Assembly: GCA_027886175.1 (NCBI GenBank)
Contig: JAJNNQ010000006.1
Span: forward strand, 13,607,001 to 13,671,000
From: Phylloscopus collybita
Lineage: Eukaryota > Chordata > Aves > Passeriformes > Phylloscopidae
Length of the DNA stretch: 64,000 bases
Direction: 5' to 3'
Position numbers and translations under genes: made by a program. Each line of letters opens with the position of its first letter. Position 1 is the first letter of the stretch. Of this stretch, positions 13,171 through 25,070 are shown piece after piece. The notes below the pieces were generated by a model. The model was given only the letters and a program-made list of their open reading frames with translations. It ran no database searches and was not told the origin of the DNA.

Positions 13171-14630
13171 ATCACAGAATCACAGAATCACAAGGTTGTA
13201 AGAGACCTTCTAGGTCATAGAGTGCAACCCATGTCCTATCACCTCAACTAAACCATGGCGCCAAGTGCCACATCCAGTCTTTCTTTAAACACATCCAGGG
13301 ATGGTGATTCCACTACCTTCCCAGGCAGATCATTCCAGTACTTTATCACCCTTTCTATAAAAACCCTTTTCCTAATATCCAGCCTGTATTTCCCTTGGTG
13401 CAGCTTGAGACTGTGTACTCTTGTTCTGTCAGTTGCTGCCTGGAGAAAGAGACCAACCCCCACCTGGCTACAACCACCCTTCAGGGAGTTGTAGAGAGTT
13501 ATAAGATCACCTCTAAGTCTCCTTTTCTCCAAGCTAAATAACTCCAGCCCCCTCAGCCATTCCTCACAGGGCTCATGTTCCAAGCCCCTCACCAGCCTCA
13601 TTGCCTCCTCTGGATGCGCTCAAGCATCTCAATGTCCTTCCTGAGCTGAGGGGCCAGAGCTGGACACAGCACTCAAGGTGTGGCCTCACCAGTGCCCAGT
13701 ACAGTGGGAGAATGACCTCCCTGGTCCTGCTGGACACACCATTTCTGATACAGGCCAGGATGCCATTGGCCTGCTTGGCCACCAGGACACACTGCTGGCT
13801 CATGTTCAGCCAGGTGTTGATCAGAACACCGAGGTCCCTTTCTGCCTGGGCACTGTCCAGCCACACCGTCCCCAGCCTAGAACATTGCAGGAGGTTATTG
13901 TCTGCAGGGCCAAAGTACAGGACTCAGCACCTGGACTTATTGAACTGCATCCTATTGAATTCCACCCATCCATCCAACCATTCCAGGTCCTCCTGCAGAG
14001 CCCTCCTCCCTTCCAATAGATAGACACACACTCCCAGCTTAGTGTCATCTGCAAATTTACTAATGAAATACTCAATCTTCTCACCCATGTAATCAATAAA
14101 AATATTGAACAGAACTGGTCCTAATACAGACCTTTGAGGGACACCACTGGTGCCTGGCTGCCAGCTGGATGCAGCACCATTCACCACCACTCTCTGGGCC
14201 CAGCCATGCAGCCAGTTCCTAATCCAGCAAAGTGTTCCCCAAAGTGTCCAAGCCGTGGGCTGCCAGATTTTCCAGGAGTGTGCTGTGGGACAGAGTGTCA
14301 AAAGCCTTGCTGAAGTCTAAATAGATAACATCCACAGCCTTTCTTATCCATTACCCTACTGGGTACTGAGGTCAGACTGACTGGCCTACAATTACCAGGA
14401 TCCTCCTTCCCACCCTTTTTGTGAATGGGCATCACATTGGCCAGCTTCCAGTCATCTGGAACCTCACCAGTGAGCCAGGACTGTTGGTAAATGATGGAGA
14501 GCCGCTTCACAAGCTCACCTGCCAGCTCCCTCATCACCCTGGGATGGATCCCATCTGGGCCCATAGATTTATGGACATTAATCCTGATTTCTGCTAGTAT
14601 ATGTCCCAAAGGCATCTGACTCTGTAGATA
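13171..14630 (-). mobile_element. CR1 LINE, 5'-truncated, minus strand
   Basis: This is the best-preserved transposon in the window. Its 3' end is at the left: the plus strand starts with repeated 'atcacaga' 8-mers, which on the element's strand is the short terminal repeat that CR1 uses instead of poly-A. A 3' untranslated stretch of about 75 bases follows, then a long ORF2 remnant. About 1.46 kb is retained and the endonuclease half of ORF2 is absent, as expected from 5' truncation during target-primed reverse transcription. No target-site duplication is clear. The reading frame is still largely followable, so it is younger than the other CR1 copies here. It is inactive. Confidence 0.95.
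13248..14615 (-). pseudogene. CR1 ORF2 reverse-transcriptase remnant
   Basis: The remnant runs from the N-terminal reverse-transcriptase region (motif KSMGPDGIHPRVMRELA, near 14530-14570) through motif A (YLDFSKAFD, about 14300-14327) and motif C (FADDTKLG, 14033-14061) to the conserved C-terminus (RLRGDL...RLDVAL), stopping at 13248. Both catalytic Asp motifs are therefore visible. Breaks seen: a deletion with frame change near 14340-14345, which joins the 'VMD' segment directly to 'KAVDV' and loses roughly 40 codons usual at that point; a TGA nonsense codon at 13924-13926, after which the same frame continues; and at least one frameshift near 13600-13660. The endonuclease domain is absent. 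It cannot make a working enzyme. It belongs to the LINE, not to a host gene. Confidence 0.92.
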
Positions 14631-17600
14631 ATTTACAGGAGATAATATGGTTAGTGTAAAAGTCCAACTTAAAATAAGAAAATTACTCTAACAGCAATTG
14701 CAGTTTTCCTCAGAGAGTGACTTGACAGGATTTCCATTGAACATATAGGAGTGTATCCAAAGTCTAAATGGACAGCAACAAAAACTGACAATGAATCTTG
14801 GCCAACAATATTGTAGCACTTGAGGGAATGAATTTTTCAGCATGGCATGGCTGACATGTCAGGTTTGGAGTGTGTCACAAAAACCAACATATTCCGTTTC
14901 CTAGACTTACATGACTTTTGAGATTTTCCAGTGATGTCCACAACTTCTGCATGAAGCTAGCAGATGTGATACCAGACCTATCAAAGACCACTGATTTTCC
15001 ATAACCTCACATCAATCCCAGGCTCCTGAAAATAGACCAACAGCAAGTTTTGGGTCAGGATTCAGGCATCTACATTTAGATCTGCATGTAGCTCTCAGCA
15101 CACGAGCTGCATTTCACTCCACTGTAGTCAGTAATGATCTAAAATTAGATGCAATTTTCTCCTTGCACAGGCAAATTGTGCCATTTTAAGTACCATAAGG
15201 TGTTGATCTGCTACTGAAGAAAGGATCTCTTGAAGACCCTATCTGACAGCTGTCAGACCAAGAAGGCATCTAGAGCTCCCTAACATGCCTCAATGGCATT
15301 TGATGGAGTCAGTGTAGTCTGGAGGGTTGTTTAGTTAAGGCACCTACCTCCAGTCTCTCCAGAAACTACTGCATCTAACTCAACCTGAGCACACGCACAC
15401 AACACAAAAATAGTTTGTTGTCTAAAGAAAGGATATCTAGGCAAACATTGCAAGCAAAAGTAGGAGACAGGAATGGTTGTTCTGTCCTCAGCAGACAAAA
15501 AAGCAATTAGCAGGCAGCCAAGTGACGTGATTTGTTGAGTTTCACAGAGGCAGTGCTTGGCAGAGGGAATTTACTGCAGAGTCTTTTCTGCCAGACCTCA
15601 TCTAGTTCTCCTGCTGTGGCTGAAGACATTAGACAAAATTGATAGGAATTTGATGTGAAGCAGACAGAAGGGCAACAAGCTTTTTTTCTTTCCAAGAACT
15701 ACTTCTGTTGAACACAATAGGAGTTTTATCTGCTCCAAGCTCTCCATGGCTTTAAACAGGCTCTGGGAGATTTCCCAAGAATTTCCATTGGTATTTAGAA
15801 AAATGTCTTTGTTCAGTTAAAGCAAATAATGGTCTGATCTCCTTCCTGTGGTCAGAAACCTTTGAATAGAGGTGAAGGAGTATCTGTCAATGTGCATGAC
15901 CTGTAGAAACTCCCTACATGTCTTACTGTATTTGTGGATTTCCCATAGCTGCAGTCCTTGCACACAATGTAACATACAATATGCTGCTCAGAGCTAGAAT
16001 CCTTTCTATTTACTTCAGACTGGAGACATTCTTGGTCACAAATGGAGGATTGCCCTGTCTTGCTAGAATGTCACCAACTGATGGTCACACTAACTGTGGC
16101 AGGGCAGAGAGATGCTGTTGGTACATCTCAGGGAAGCTCTTAAGTAGGCACTTAGGAATGCCAGAGGAGCACAAATGTGTTAAGGTGAAGTTCTGTGTTC
16201 TGGTTGTATACCACCTTAGGTCTCCTTTCTATTTCTGCCAATAAAGACTCCCTGTCACTGTTCATCAAAGGACTTTGGTGAACAGTATAGTGTGGCTTTT
16301 CACTGTGGGCTTAACTAAAATATTATGACTGTATTTATAGTCATTAGAGAAAGCATGGTATCAGCAGAGATATGGCAACAATTAAGGAAAAAGAGGACTT
16401 TAAAAAAATATTTCCTAGTAAAGGAAAATAATAATGTGCTCTCTTTCATGTATTAATGGCTGAAGTCTTCGACACATCAGATGTTCAATGTGCAACCATG
16501 AATGCAGTAAGCAATTTTAAGCAATTTTAATTTAATATTAGGTCACTTCCTATTATTGTACACATAACCAGTCAAGTAACCTGACCAACTGTCTACAAAA
16601 AAAGAGCTACCCATTGCAAACGAAGTTTGGAGAATTCAGGCCTACTGCTTTTGTTTCACTTTGTAAAGAATTTTCTCATTATACCAGTATTTTATGGTTT
16701 CAAAACCAAATACTAGCCTCTGCGTTTGGACTAAAAAGAATCCTCAATACACACAGTGAATCTTGCTTGTAGGGGTGAAGGAATACTTAAATCTGCAGGC
16801 AGAAATCATCTAAGGCTCATACTATAGAAATGGGACTTATTGAGTACATTTACAGTCAAGGCAGCTGACAGTCTATGAAGTAAAAATTCTTTGGCTTCTT
16901 AAAATAACTGCATAGTATTTAAATAGCTTTGATAGCTGAGGGTTTGTTTCGTACAACACTGTAGAAAGTAGCAATTCCTTTTTTAATGTGGTGCTGAAAT
17001 TAGAATGTTTTTTGTTGGATCAGACTGTAAGAAATGGTTGTGCCAGTTGTATGAAACAAAAGGGCACCAGTTTGTATTAGGAGAATTTTTTTGGTGTAGA
17101 ACCTTCCTGTTAAGAGTAAAGCTGATAAGAGTTATCTTTCAAGTGAATGATTCACTGATGCTTGTCATCAGTGATAATCAGCAGAAACAATGTGATGAGA
17201 AGGTGCCATTTTCTGTGGTGAAACTACTTTCCCAGATTTTTTTTAAGAGCTGTAGAGAATTTCACTTTGACAAAGAATATAGTTTCGCTGCTGAAGCAAA
17301 ATGTCCCTCCTTTCATTTTGCAGTCTTAAAAATAAATTCCTAAACTGAAATTGAACTACATTTAGGCCTTTATTTTCTACAGAGATCCCTAAAATCTTTC
17401 TATGAAAACAAATTAAATAAAAGGAATTTCTGATTATTGAATACATAGTATTTTTCCACGGATGAACCTGTGGAAAAGCAATTGTTGCTGTTGTTATAAT
17501 TTTAAGATTAGTGTAAAAATAGTGTGGTTCCCTAGCAGGTAACACTAATTTTTAGGCTGTACCAGATTCCTCCATTCTGATTAATTTTTATTAGTCTCTC

Positions 17601-17651
17601 TGTAAATAGTCTTGTTTACCTGGCTACAGTCAGACAGTGTGCATAAGCCCT
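14631..17651. other. Unannotated sequence between CR1 and A/C tract
   Basis: No gene is recognised. Frames such as 15918-16244 and 17005-17343 (plus) are 108-112 codons long but show no domain, no biased composition and no splice context. A short duplicated 'aagcaatttt' lies near 16508-16528. Confidence 0.55.
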
Positions 17652-17849
17652 CAAAAAAAAAAAAAAAAAAAAAAAACCAACAACAACAACAAAAAAAAAA
17701 AAAAAAAAAAAAAAACAAAAAAACAAAAAAAAACCACAAAACAAAACAAAAAAAAACAAAAAACAAACAAACAAAAAAAACACAACAAAACAAAACAAAA
17801 AAAAAAAAAACAAAAAAAAAAAACAACAAAAAAACACACCACCAAACCA
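17652..17849 (+). repeat. 198-nt tract of A and C only (low complexity)
   Basis: Every base from 17652 to 17849 is A or C: long A runs broken by CA, CAA, CAAA and ACC units. The pattern continues with a few T to about 17871. All long open frames in both directions here (Lys/Asn/Gln/Thr on plus, Phe/Cys/Val on minus) are products of this composition. No transposon body is visible on either side, so its origin is unclear; it may be an expanded retroposon tail or slippage product. Confidence 0.95.
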
Positions 17850-17871
17850 TCACAAACCACCAAAAACAACC

Positions 17872-20800
17872 TATATTAAATGATGAATTTAAATTTAAGA
17901 AGCATGGCTTATTTTCATTCAGACTTTTATTAACATATTAGGAGGCTATTTTAAAATACTGGCATTCTACTAATCAATTTATTTTAAAAAATGCAGCCAT
18001 ATTCCCATGCTCATAACAGTTCAAACATTCCCAAAATAATCTGTGAAAAGAGTTTTTGAGATCCTCGTCCAAGAAATGAGACTCTGAAGAAAGGACACTT
18101 TTCTAGGAACTTTTGTCACCCAGATATGACTCAGTAATCTGCATGGAAAAATATTTCTGAGAAATCAAATAGCCTTAGAACTAAAACTAATAAAGCCATT
18201 AAAATTAGGGTCAATTAAGACTTATGCAAGTGGCATAGGGATTCCAGCCTAGTATTATAAAGTATATCAGCCTATTAGGATGGGGATTTTTTTTTTCCCC
18301 ATATAATCTGCTTGAAATTCTATATTGTCAAAATCTGCCAGGGTAATGGCATTATGATGTATTGTGCCATCTCAAATGTGTTTTGGCCCTTGCTTGAAAA
18401 TAATGACCAGATAAATACATTCCTGGAAACTGACTGGGGTATTGCAATTTCTACTTTGGTGGTTTGAAATACACTTAAAGTACTTTTAAATTCCTAAAAT
18501 TAGTACATTATCCTTGTGAATTTAATCAGTAAAGACACCTTAAAAATAGAAGGTTTCTGAGATTGCAAATATAATTTCACTTTTCAAAAATATTCTGCAT
18601 TTAAATTTTAATATAAAAGGAAATCACTATTATAAAGGAAAAAATTGCAAATATGGACTTACCAATTCTGTTAGTCATTATAGTCACATAATCCTTTCTT
18701 TTTAAAATGAAATAGCATTAAACTGGATAGTTTCTAATGCATTTCTGTTCCACATATTACATTACCTATATATGAAAAAGTCAATTTGTAAATGAGTGTT
18801 CTTATAAAATAACCAGAAGAAATAAAATTGTTATGATTGATCTGAAATAATTGATTACAGTATGACAGCTTTCTTATCTTTAATTATAAAATACAATTAC
18901 ATTTTTGTGCTTTCATACCTGAACATTACAAAAGCTGAGAGAACTATTTCTGTTCTACTTCTGATTAGATCAGCAATGCCACTTCTTCAGGTCTTATCAA
19001 ATTGGTTTTGATAATAATTACTTGGGAAGTGTTTGATCTCAATGATGAATACTTGATTAGTTTTTCATGAAATCATTCAACCACACCACTCAACACTACT
19101 CATGTGAGACCTTGTTGATTTAGCTGTTCGAAAGAACACATTCTTTTTCACTGCAGTTATGGGATGTCAGTCTTTGGGGAAAAGAGGGTGGAAAAAGGGC
19201 AAGTTTATGGGTAATGATATTGCAGCAGCAGATATTTAAGGTTTGCTAATTCTCTTCTCAATTATGTTCATTCTCTGCCTCGTCACACTGCCTGCTACAT
19301 GGCGACAGAATCAATCTTAGCAGTGGAATAAATTTTTCCTCTTTCAAAAAAGGGTTTCATGACACCATTGTCATCTTTGAAACCCTTGGAGGGTTTTGCC
19401 CTGATGAATAATATTTTGTATGTGGAATGTTTATGTGATTTTCACGGAGTGATAACCCCGCTACCACCTAACTTTGATGCATTGAGATTGCTGCTTTTCC
19501 CTACTAAAGTGCTTTTACACACCACCTCTGACAAATACACTTCAGAGTTAGAAATAGAAGATTCAACAAAACTTCAACTCTCCATGGAAAAAACGGGTCT
19601 TGTAGAGAAATTTATACATTGGGCACAATCTGCTTTAATTATTTAAAAAGGAGCTTTTGCTGAATAAGGACTGTAAGCATTTTTCCCTTATAATTTTTCT
19701 TTTACTTTATGCAGTTAGAATCATTTATCCAAAGCTGACCATATATGCATATTTTAAAATTAATATTTTTTAACCCAGTCATGTTTAAGGATTGGGCTGC
19801 CGACCCATACCTCTTGAAGTCAATAGCATTGTCTGCTTAAGTTAAAACTGCTCATATAAGGAGGCACTCAATGGATTAGTCTCCAAGTTATAGGGAAAAA
19901 ATTCTATAGCCCAGGTATTATGGCTGACTATATGCAAAAAGAAGACATTTTCAGAACAATGCCCTTACTTGTCAGTCATCAAATAGCAAGCAAAATCCTT
20001 TTATCAAAAGAGGAGTTAAAGCAAGCTAATTAAGAAGGAAAATTTTCAAGGAGGCAATATTTTCTCTAATGATTTTCTTTTTAAAGTTGTTAATAGAATT
20101 ATGACAGTTTTAACAATCAGAAAATACAATGCATTCCAAATGTTTTCTTTGTTAATTATAAGATCTGGAAATTGCCTAGATCTTTTAAACTTAATGTTTC
20201 AGTAATAAGCTTAGATACCTTTAGGTTGTTGCTTTGGGGATTTATTTTGTTTTGTTTTTAATATCTACTGTTATTTTTGTGGCAATAAATTTATCTTTGA
20301 AGATTCAATTTAAGCAGGCTCTTTTCTAGAAGACTCGGAGTGCTTAAAAAGAAAATTATATTCCAGGACTATAATTATTTTGGTTATTGTGTCATCACAT
20401 TGATATTGTACTGGAAATGTTCATCTGAACCTTTCATTTTTTTGAATTAAGTCTAAAGCAGAAAGAAGAGCAGTCAGTCTGTTGAGTGGAAAAACAGAAC
20501 ACCTCTCTTTACTGGTGAAGAGCACTTTGAATGCAGCTATCTCCAGATATAACATGAATTCAGCAGTTTTTGTTTAACTGTTGTGCTCTGTTGAAGTACC
20601 TGTCATCCTAGGATATCATCTTTATGTAATAGTTGTTGGCCAACATTTCTGAAGAACTCGGCTCCCAGTTAGAAGGCGAAATGAACAGAATGATTTTCGT
20701 AGAGGCTTATTACTCTGAAGCTCCCATTGAAAACAAAGGATGCTACTAGGTGCCAGTTCCTTTGACAAGTCTGTCTTCTTTGTTATTCCTTTTAGAAGGA

Positions 20801-22468
20801 ACTGCAGCTGAAGTTTTCAAAGAAACCTAAAGGATTTAGGTGTCCAGTTCCCAGGCAAGGGCTATACAAGGGGATGACCTAGCCCAGTACCTTAGCTCTC
20901 AACATGCTGAATCAGAGCAAATATCCACAGCTGAGAAAAGGCTCAAGCTTGAGGGATGTCAGAACCAAGAGGTAGCTCGTGAATTTTGTACTACAAATAA
21001 AACAGGCCATCCAAAGAGCAGAAAAGCAGTTACTTCTCACATCGTTCACTAAAATCAATTCATTTCAAATTACAACATGCAAGCTCCTGTTAAAGGCAGA
21101 GGCACCAGTTACCCCAGAAACTACTAATACTTGTGCTGTCTTCAAATTTGCATGCATAGCAAAAAAATGAGGAAAGTGAAAAAAGATTCTGGAACATCAT
21201 AGGGATTCCTACCACATTGTTCCTGTTTTCGGTAAAATCCTTACTGACCTCTTACTTAATCCTTCTCTCATTATTCCCTTCAATTGGAAGCATGCATTCT
21301 GGACAACAATAAAAAAATCTATAGTGTACTACCATTTCTGTCATTTGCAGCTAATGAATGCTTTTAAGTATTGACTAGCAACTGGTCTAATAATGACAAT
21401 GACTCCACCGATTTAGAGCAATAAATCCCAAGACTTGGCAGGCTTCTATTAGTATAATAAGCTCAAACATTCATTCAGGAAGATTAAGAAAATGGGCAGC
21501 AGACACTTGAATATTAAAGATTCTCATGTTTCTTTCCTTTTGGTAAAACCATCTGTCTGGAAAAAAACAACATTATTTCACAGTGTTTAGTGTGTAAATT
21601 TAAGTAACAGCCAAGGTAAATCTGAGGATCCTTTTCTTTTGCTGTAGCTAAGGGAGTGGGTCAATTACAGTGAATATGATTACTGCAGGGCTACAAGAGC
21701 CCACACTAACAGCATCTGTTAAGAAAGGCTTGGGGGGGTTAAATGCCTGTGCTCAATATCTACTGTGGACAACAGCTATTACCAGTGGTTCCAGATATTA
21801 TCAGAAATGTATGTTTGATATTCCTCATAACAAACAGACCTCTCAGTGTTTTATCACTAGATGAAAGGCTTAAAAGACTTCAGATAAACAACAGTGATAT
21901 GCTTGTCTTCATCTGCGATGTAGGAGTAAAGATTATTCATCAGGCATTCCTCATCTGGTTGATAAAAATTTATTTCACTCATGCAGGGAGAATATATTAA
22001 TTGTTATTTATTTTAATTATTGCATATACTTGAATTAAAGGAAACAATAGTTACTTAGGTTTTATCAGAGCACTGTGAAAATACTGTTAAAAAGAAAATT
22101 TAAATAAAATAAAATAAGAAATAATCTTACTGGATAAGGTGAAACAGTCAAGCCAGAAGTCAGAAGGCAGAAAAATTATAAGGGAAATCTGTCCAGTTGG
22201 TACTTCCAATCTGTAAATTACCCTCAGAACAAATGTTGCAAACTATCTTTGGGTGGGACTCCCCTTGCTTATCTGTAGCATATTCCCTTGTTTGTCCGAG
22301 GTCTTGTATCAAGCTACAGAAAAGCCTCTCCCACACAAAGGAAGGCAAAAGCACTGTCAGGCCATGTAAGAGACAGCAAGAGCTAAAATGGTCCCAGCAG
22401 ATAATCTCCACCAAAGGGGCTGGTAACACATTTCCCTATTTCCCTACAGTCCTAGTGGCACAGGGGGG
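17872..22468. other. Unannotated AT-rich unique sequence
   Basis: Very AT-rich, notably 18000-18950 and 19990-20300. No transposon is recognised. The frames at 19359-19646 and 20840-21052 (plus) have fairly balanced amino-acid composition, but the second starts from GTG, and neither shows a domain or convincing splice sites, so I do not call them genes. Confidence 0.5.
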
Positions 22469-22507
22469 TTTTGTTTGTTTGTTTTTGTGTTTGTTTTGTT
22501 TTGTTGT
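22469..22507. repeat. (GTTTT/GTTT)n simple repeat
   Basis: About 40 bases of G and T only, in GTTT and GTTTT units, abut the 3' end of the CR1 fragment to the right. On the CR1 sense strand it reads as a CAAAA-type tail, so it probably grew from the element's A/C-rich terminus. Confidence 0.9.
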
Positions 22508-22613
22508 TAGAAAAGACCTTAAAAATTATCCATTCCAACACCCCTGTCATGGGCAAAGGCACTTTCCATAAGACCAGGTAAATGTCACAGGACCCAAGGA
22601 GCATCCAATACTA
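22508..22613 (-). mobile_element. CR1 3' end fragment, minus strand
   Basis: The plus-strand sequence 'agaaaagaccttaaaaa' followed by 'ttatccattccaacacccctgtcatgggca' and 'ccataagaccaggt' is the reverse complement of a standard CR1 3' end. Only about 100 bases remain, all from the 3' untranslated region. The normal 8-bp terminal repeats are replaced by the adjoining GTTTT repeat. It is inactive. Confidence 0.85.
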
Positions 22614-23667
22614 ACCTGTGAGAAGCTGCATGGGTCAAATAGCCTCTGGCAAAGCTGTTGGCCAAGTAGCCTGTTTCATTGCTGTGCTTCTTTAGCATAC
22701 CTTGCATTTACAACTGAGTTTTGGCAAACAGAGGCTTCTTTAGGGCTGCATGGAAGGGACAGAGGCTTGCAGTTCAGGTACTGAAGTGTCTGGATGGCAA
22801 GATGCTTCCACATAATATCTTCCTGCAAGTATTGTAGCAGCTGTAGACCATAACTGTATGAAGTGCAGGAAAATGTGGTTAATGCCAGAGTTCCCATGAC
22901 AGTTTGCATACAAATTTGTGGCTAGAGGTGGATTCATTAATAAAGTCAATACAGAGTTTATGTCAGCTCCACCAAAGCTGATAGCCATAGGAAAATCTGT
23001 CTAACTTAGTACTTCATCTGATGTATTTAATTTGCTGATTTATTTAGTAATAATGAGTGGATTTATTGTGCTTGAAAATGGAAAGTGCTCTACAGCATGA
23101 AACATCCTGCTGGTAGAGATCTGGAAGCATATTGCAAGGTTCATGGCAATGACAGAAACAGCAGAAAGTTCACAGGCCACTACAACATATATAAATGTAG
23201 AGAACAATTATTCCCACATATTAATTATTATTATTATTATTTATTGTAATCTTGCTGCCATGCTTGGTCCTTGAGAGATGATTATTACAGTCAGTGTAGT
23301 GCATTGGCTCCTGAATCTATCAGCAACCTACTGAGGAGGGAGGACAGAGTTAGGGGTAAAGATTAAAGTATTTGCTCCATATGCTTGTCACTTGATCAAA
23401 ATTTTATTTCAGCAAAATATCTAATATTATTTGTCAAGATAAGTGGCTGTTTATGGCCTCAGATAAAAATAAGGAGAAACATTAAGTAGTCAGTATTTAA
23501 CTTCCTTTAACACTATTGTGTTAGAGGAAATTGCAAAATGGTGTCAGAAAAGCCAGTTAAGGGTTCAGTCCACAAACAGCCCAAAGCAAATGAGAGTTTG
23601 ATGTCCTCATGGTCCATCACACAGATGCACCTCAGTCCAAGTACCCAGCAGAAATGGATGACAGTCG
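22614..23667. other. Unannotated sequence
   Basis: No gene or clear transposon. A short ATT repeat lies at about 23222-23242. Minus-strand frames at 22676-22988 are short and overlap in two phases, with no recognisable domain. Confidence 0.55.
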
Positions 23668-25070
23668 TGGTTTGACACTGGCCCAGTGCCAGGCACCCAT
23701 GAGAGTTGCTTGCTCACCTTCCCCTGCCACAGCTGGGCAGAGGAGAAAAAAATTAACAAACGCTTCATGAGTTATGGATTTTTTAAGGGAGAAAACACTC
23801 CAAGGGCAAAACAGGCTCAACTTATAGGTACTAAGTGAATTTTTTTCTAACAGAGTCGGAGGAGGACAATGAGAAGTAAAATAAGCCCTTAAAACCAGCT
23901 TTTTACCCCAACCCCTCCCTCCTCCCCACTGACAGCACAGGGAGAGAACACATGGGGTTTTGGTCAGTTTGTCACCCAAGGTTTTCTTCTGCTGCTCTGA
24001 GAGAGGAGTCCTTCCCCTGTGAGGCCGTGGGGTCCCTCCCATGGGAGACAGTCCTCTGTGAACTTCTCTAGCGTGGGTCCATTCTCATGAGTAGCAATCC
24101 TACAGCACTTGCTGTAATGTGAGTCCTTCCCATGGGCAGACAGTCCTCCCAAAACTGCTGTGGTCTGAGTCTCTCTTCCCACAGGGTGCTGGCCTCCAAG
24201 GACAGGCTGCTCCAGCCTGGAAGCAGGGCCTCCCCTGCCCATTGAGTCTTCCACTGATCTCAGCCTCCTCCAGGCATCTGTCTGCTCTGGCAAGGCCACC
24301 TCCTCTATGGGCTGAGGGTGAGTCTCTGCATCCCCATGGATCCCCATGGGCTGTGGGTCGATCTCTGCATCCCCACGGATCCCCATGGGCTGTGGGTGGA
24401 TCTCTGCATCCTCATGGATCCCCATGGGCCATGGGTCGATCTCTGCATGCCCCAAGGATCCCCATGAGCTGTGGGTCGATCTCTGCATCCCCATGGATCC
24501 CCATGGGCTGTGGGTGGATCTCTGCATCCCCCACGTATCCCCATGAGCTGCAGGTGGATCTCTGCATCCCCCACGTATCCCCATGGGCTGCAGGTGGATC
24601 TCTGCATCCCCATGGATCCCCATGGGCTGTGGGTCGATCTCTGCATCTCCCATGGATCCCCATGGGCTGAAGGTGAATTTCTACATCCCCTGTGGATCCC
24701 CACAGGCTGAAGAGGCACAGGTGCCTCACCACAGTCCTCACCAGAGCCTGCAGAGGAATCTCAGCTCCAGCACCTGGAGCACCTCCTCCCCCTCTTTCTC
24801 CACTGACCTTGGTGTCTCCAGGTTGCTTTCCTTCACATGTTCTCATCTCCTCCTCTCTGGATAGAAATAAAACCTGTGCATGCCCCACTTTGTTTTGATT
24901 TTCTTTCTAAATACATTATCACAGAGGTGTTACCAGCCTCTCTCATTGGCCCAGATTTGGCCAGCAGCAGAGCCATCAGGGATTGCCAGACATGGTGGAA
25001 GCTTCCAGCAGCTTCTCACAGGAGCCACCTCTGTTGCCTCACTGCTACCTAAAACCAAGCCATGCAAACA
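23668..25070 (-). mobile_element. Solo LTR of an endogenous retrovirus, minus strand
   Basis: About 1.4 kb of GC-richer sequence matches, from memory, a long avian ERV LTR family present in finch-like genomes; I do not assign the family name. Read on the minus strand it opens TGTTTGCATGG (ending at 25070) and closes ...GTGTCAAACCA (at 23668), the TG...CA ends of an LTR. A TATA-like TATTTAGAAAG lies on the minus strand at 24903-24913. I find no AATAAA on that strand, so the polyadenylation signal seems lost. No gag, pol or env sequence flanks it, so it is a solo LTR left by recombination. The flanks do not give a clean target duplication, though ACAGT occurs at 23661-23665 and at 25068-25072. 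Its middle is expanded by a minisatellite. Confidence 0.8.
24313..24707 (+). repeat. Minisatellite inside the LTR: ten units of 39-40 bp
   Basis: Ten head-to-tail units run without a gap: lengths 39, 39, 39, 40, 39, 40, 40, 39, 40 and 40, summing to 395 bases. Each reads approximately TGTGGGTGGATCTCTGCATC then CCCATGGATCCCCATGGGC. Units 2-9 are very similar; the first and last are more diverged, as expected at array edges. Each unit carries a near-palindrome (CCATGGATCCCCATGG) able to form a small hairpin. Because 39 is 13 codons, frames stay open for several units and jump at the 40-bp units, which explains the repetitive open frames of 137-229 codons on both strands. It is not a protein-coding repeat. 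Confidence 0.97.

Noticed and set aside
13255..14023. Plus-strand frames of 79-140 codons over the CR1 element
   Set aside because: They are antisense shadows of the CR1 ORF2 remnant on the minus strand.
17581..17941. Lys/Asn/Gln-rich and Phe/Cys-rich frames
   Set aside because: They are entirely explained by the A/C-only tract.
20840..21052. 70-codon plus-strand frame with balanced composition
   Set aside because: GTG start, no domain, no convincing splice sites, and a second overlapping frame of similar length; most likely chance.
23964..24888. Repetitive open frames of 137-229 codons on both strands
   Set aside because: They span the 39/40-bp minisatellite in the LTR; the 13-codon period keeps any frame open. 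They are not genes.
23668..25070. Full endogenous provirus
   Set aside because: Only a single LTR is present; no gag, pol or env similarity or second LTR is seen within the window.
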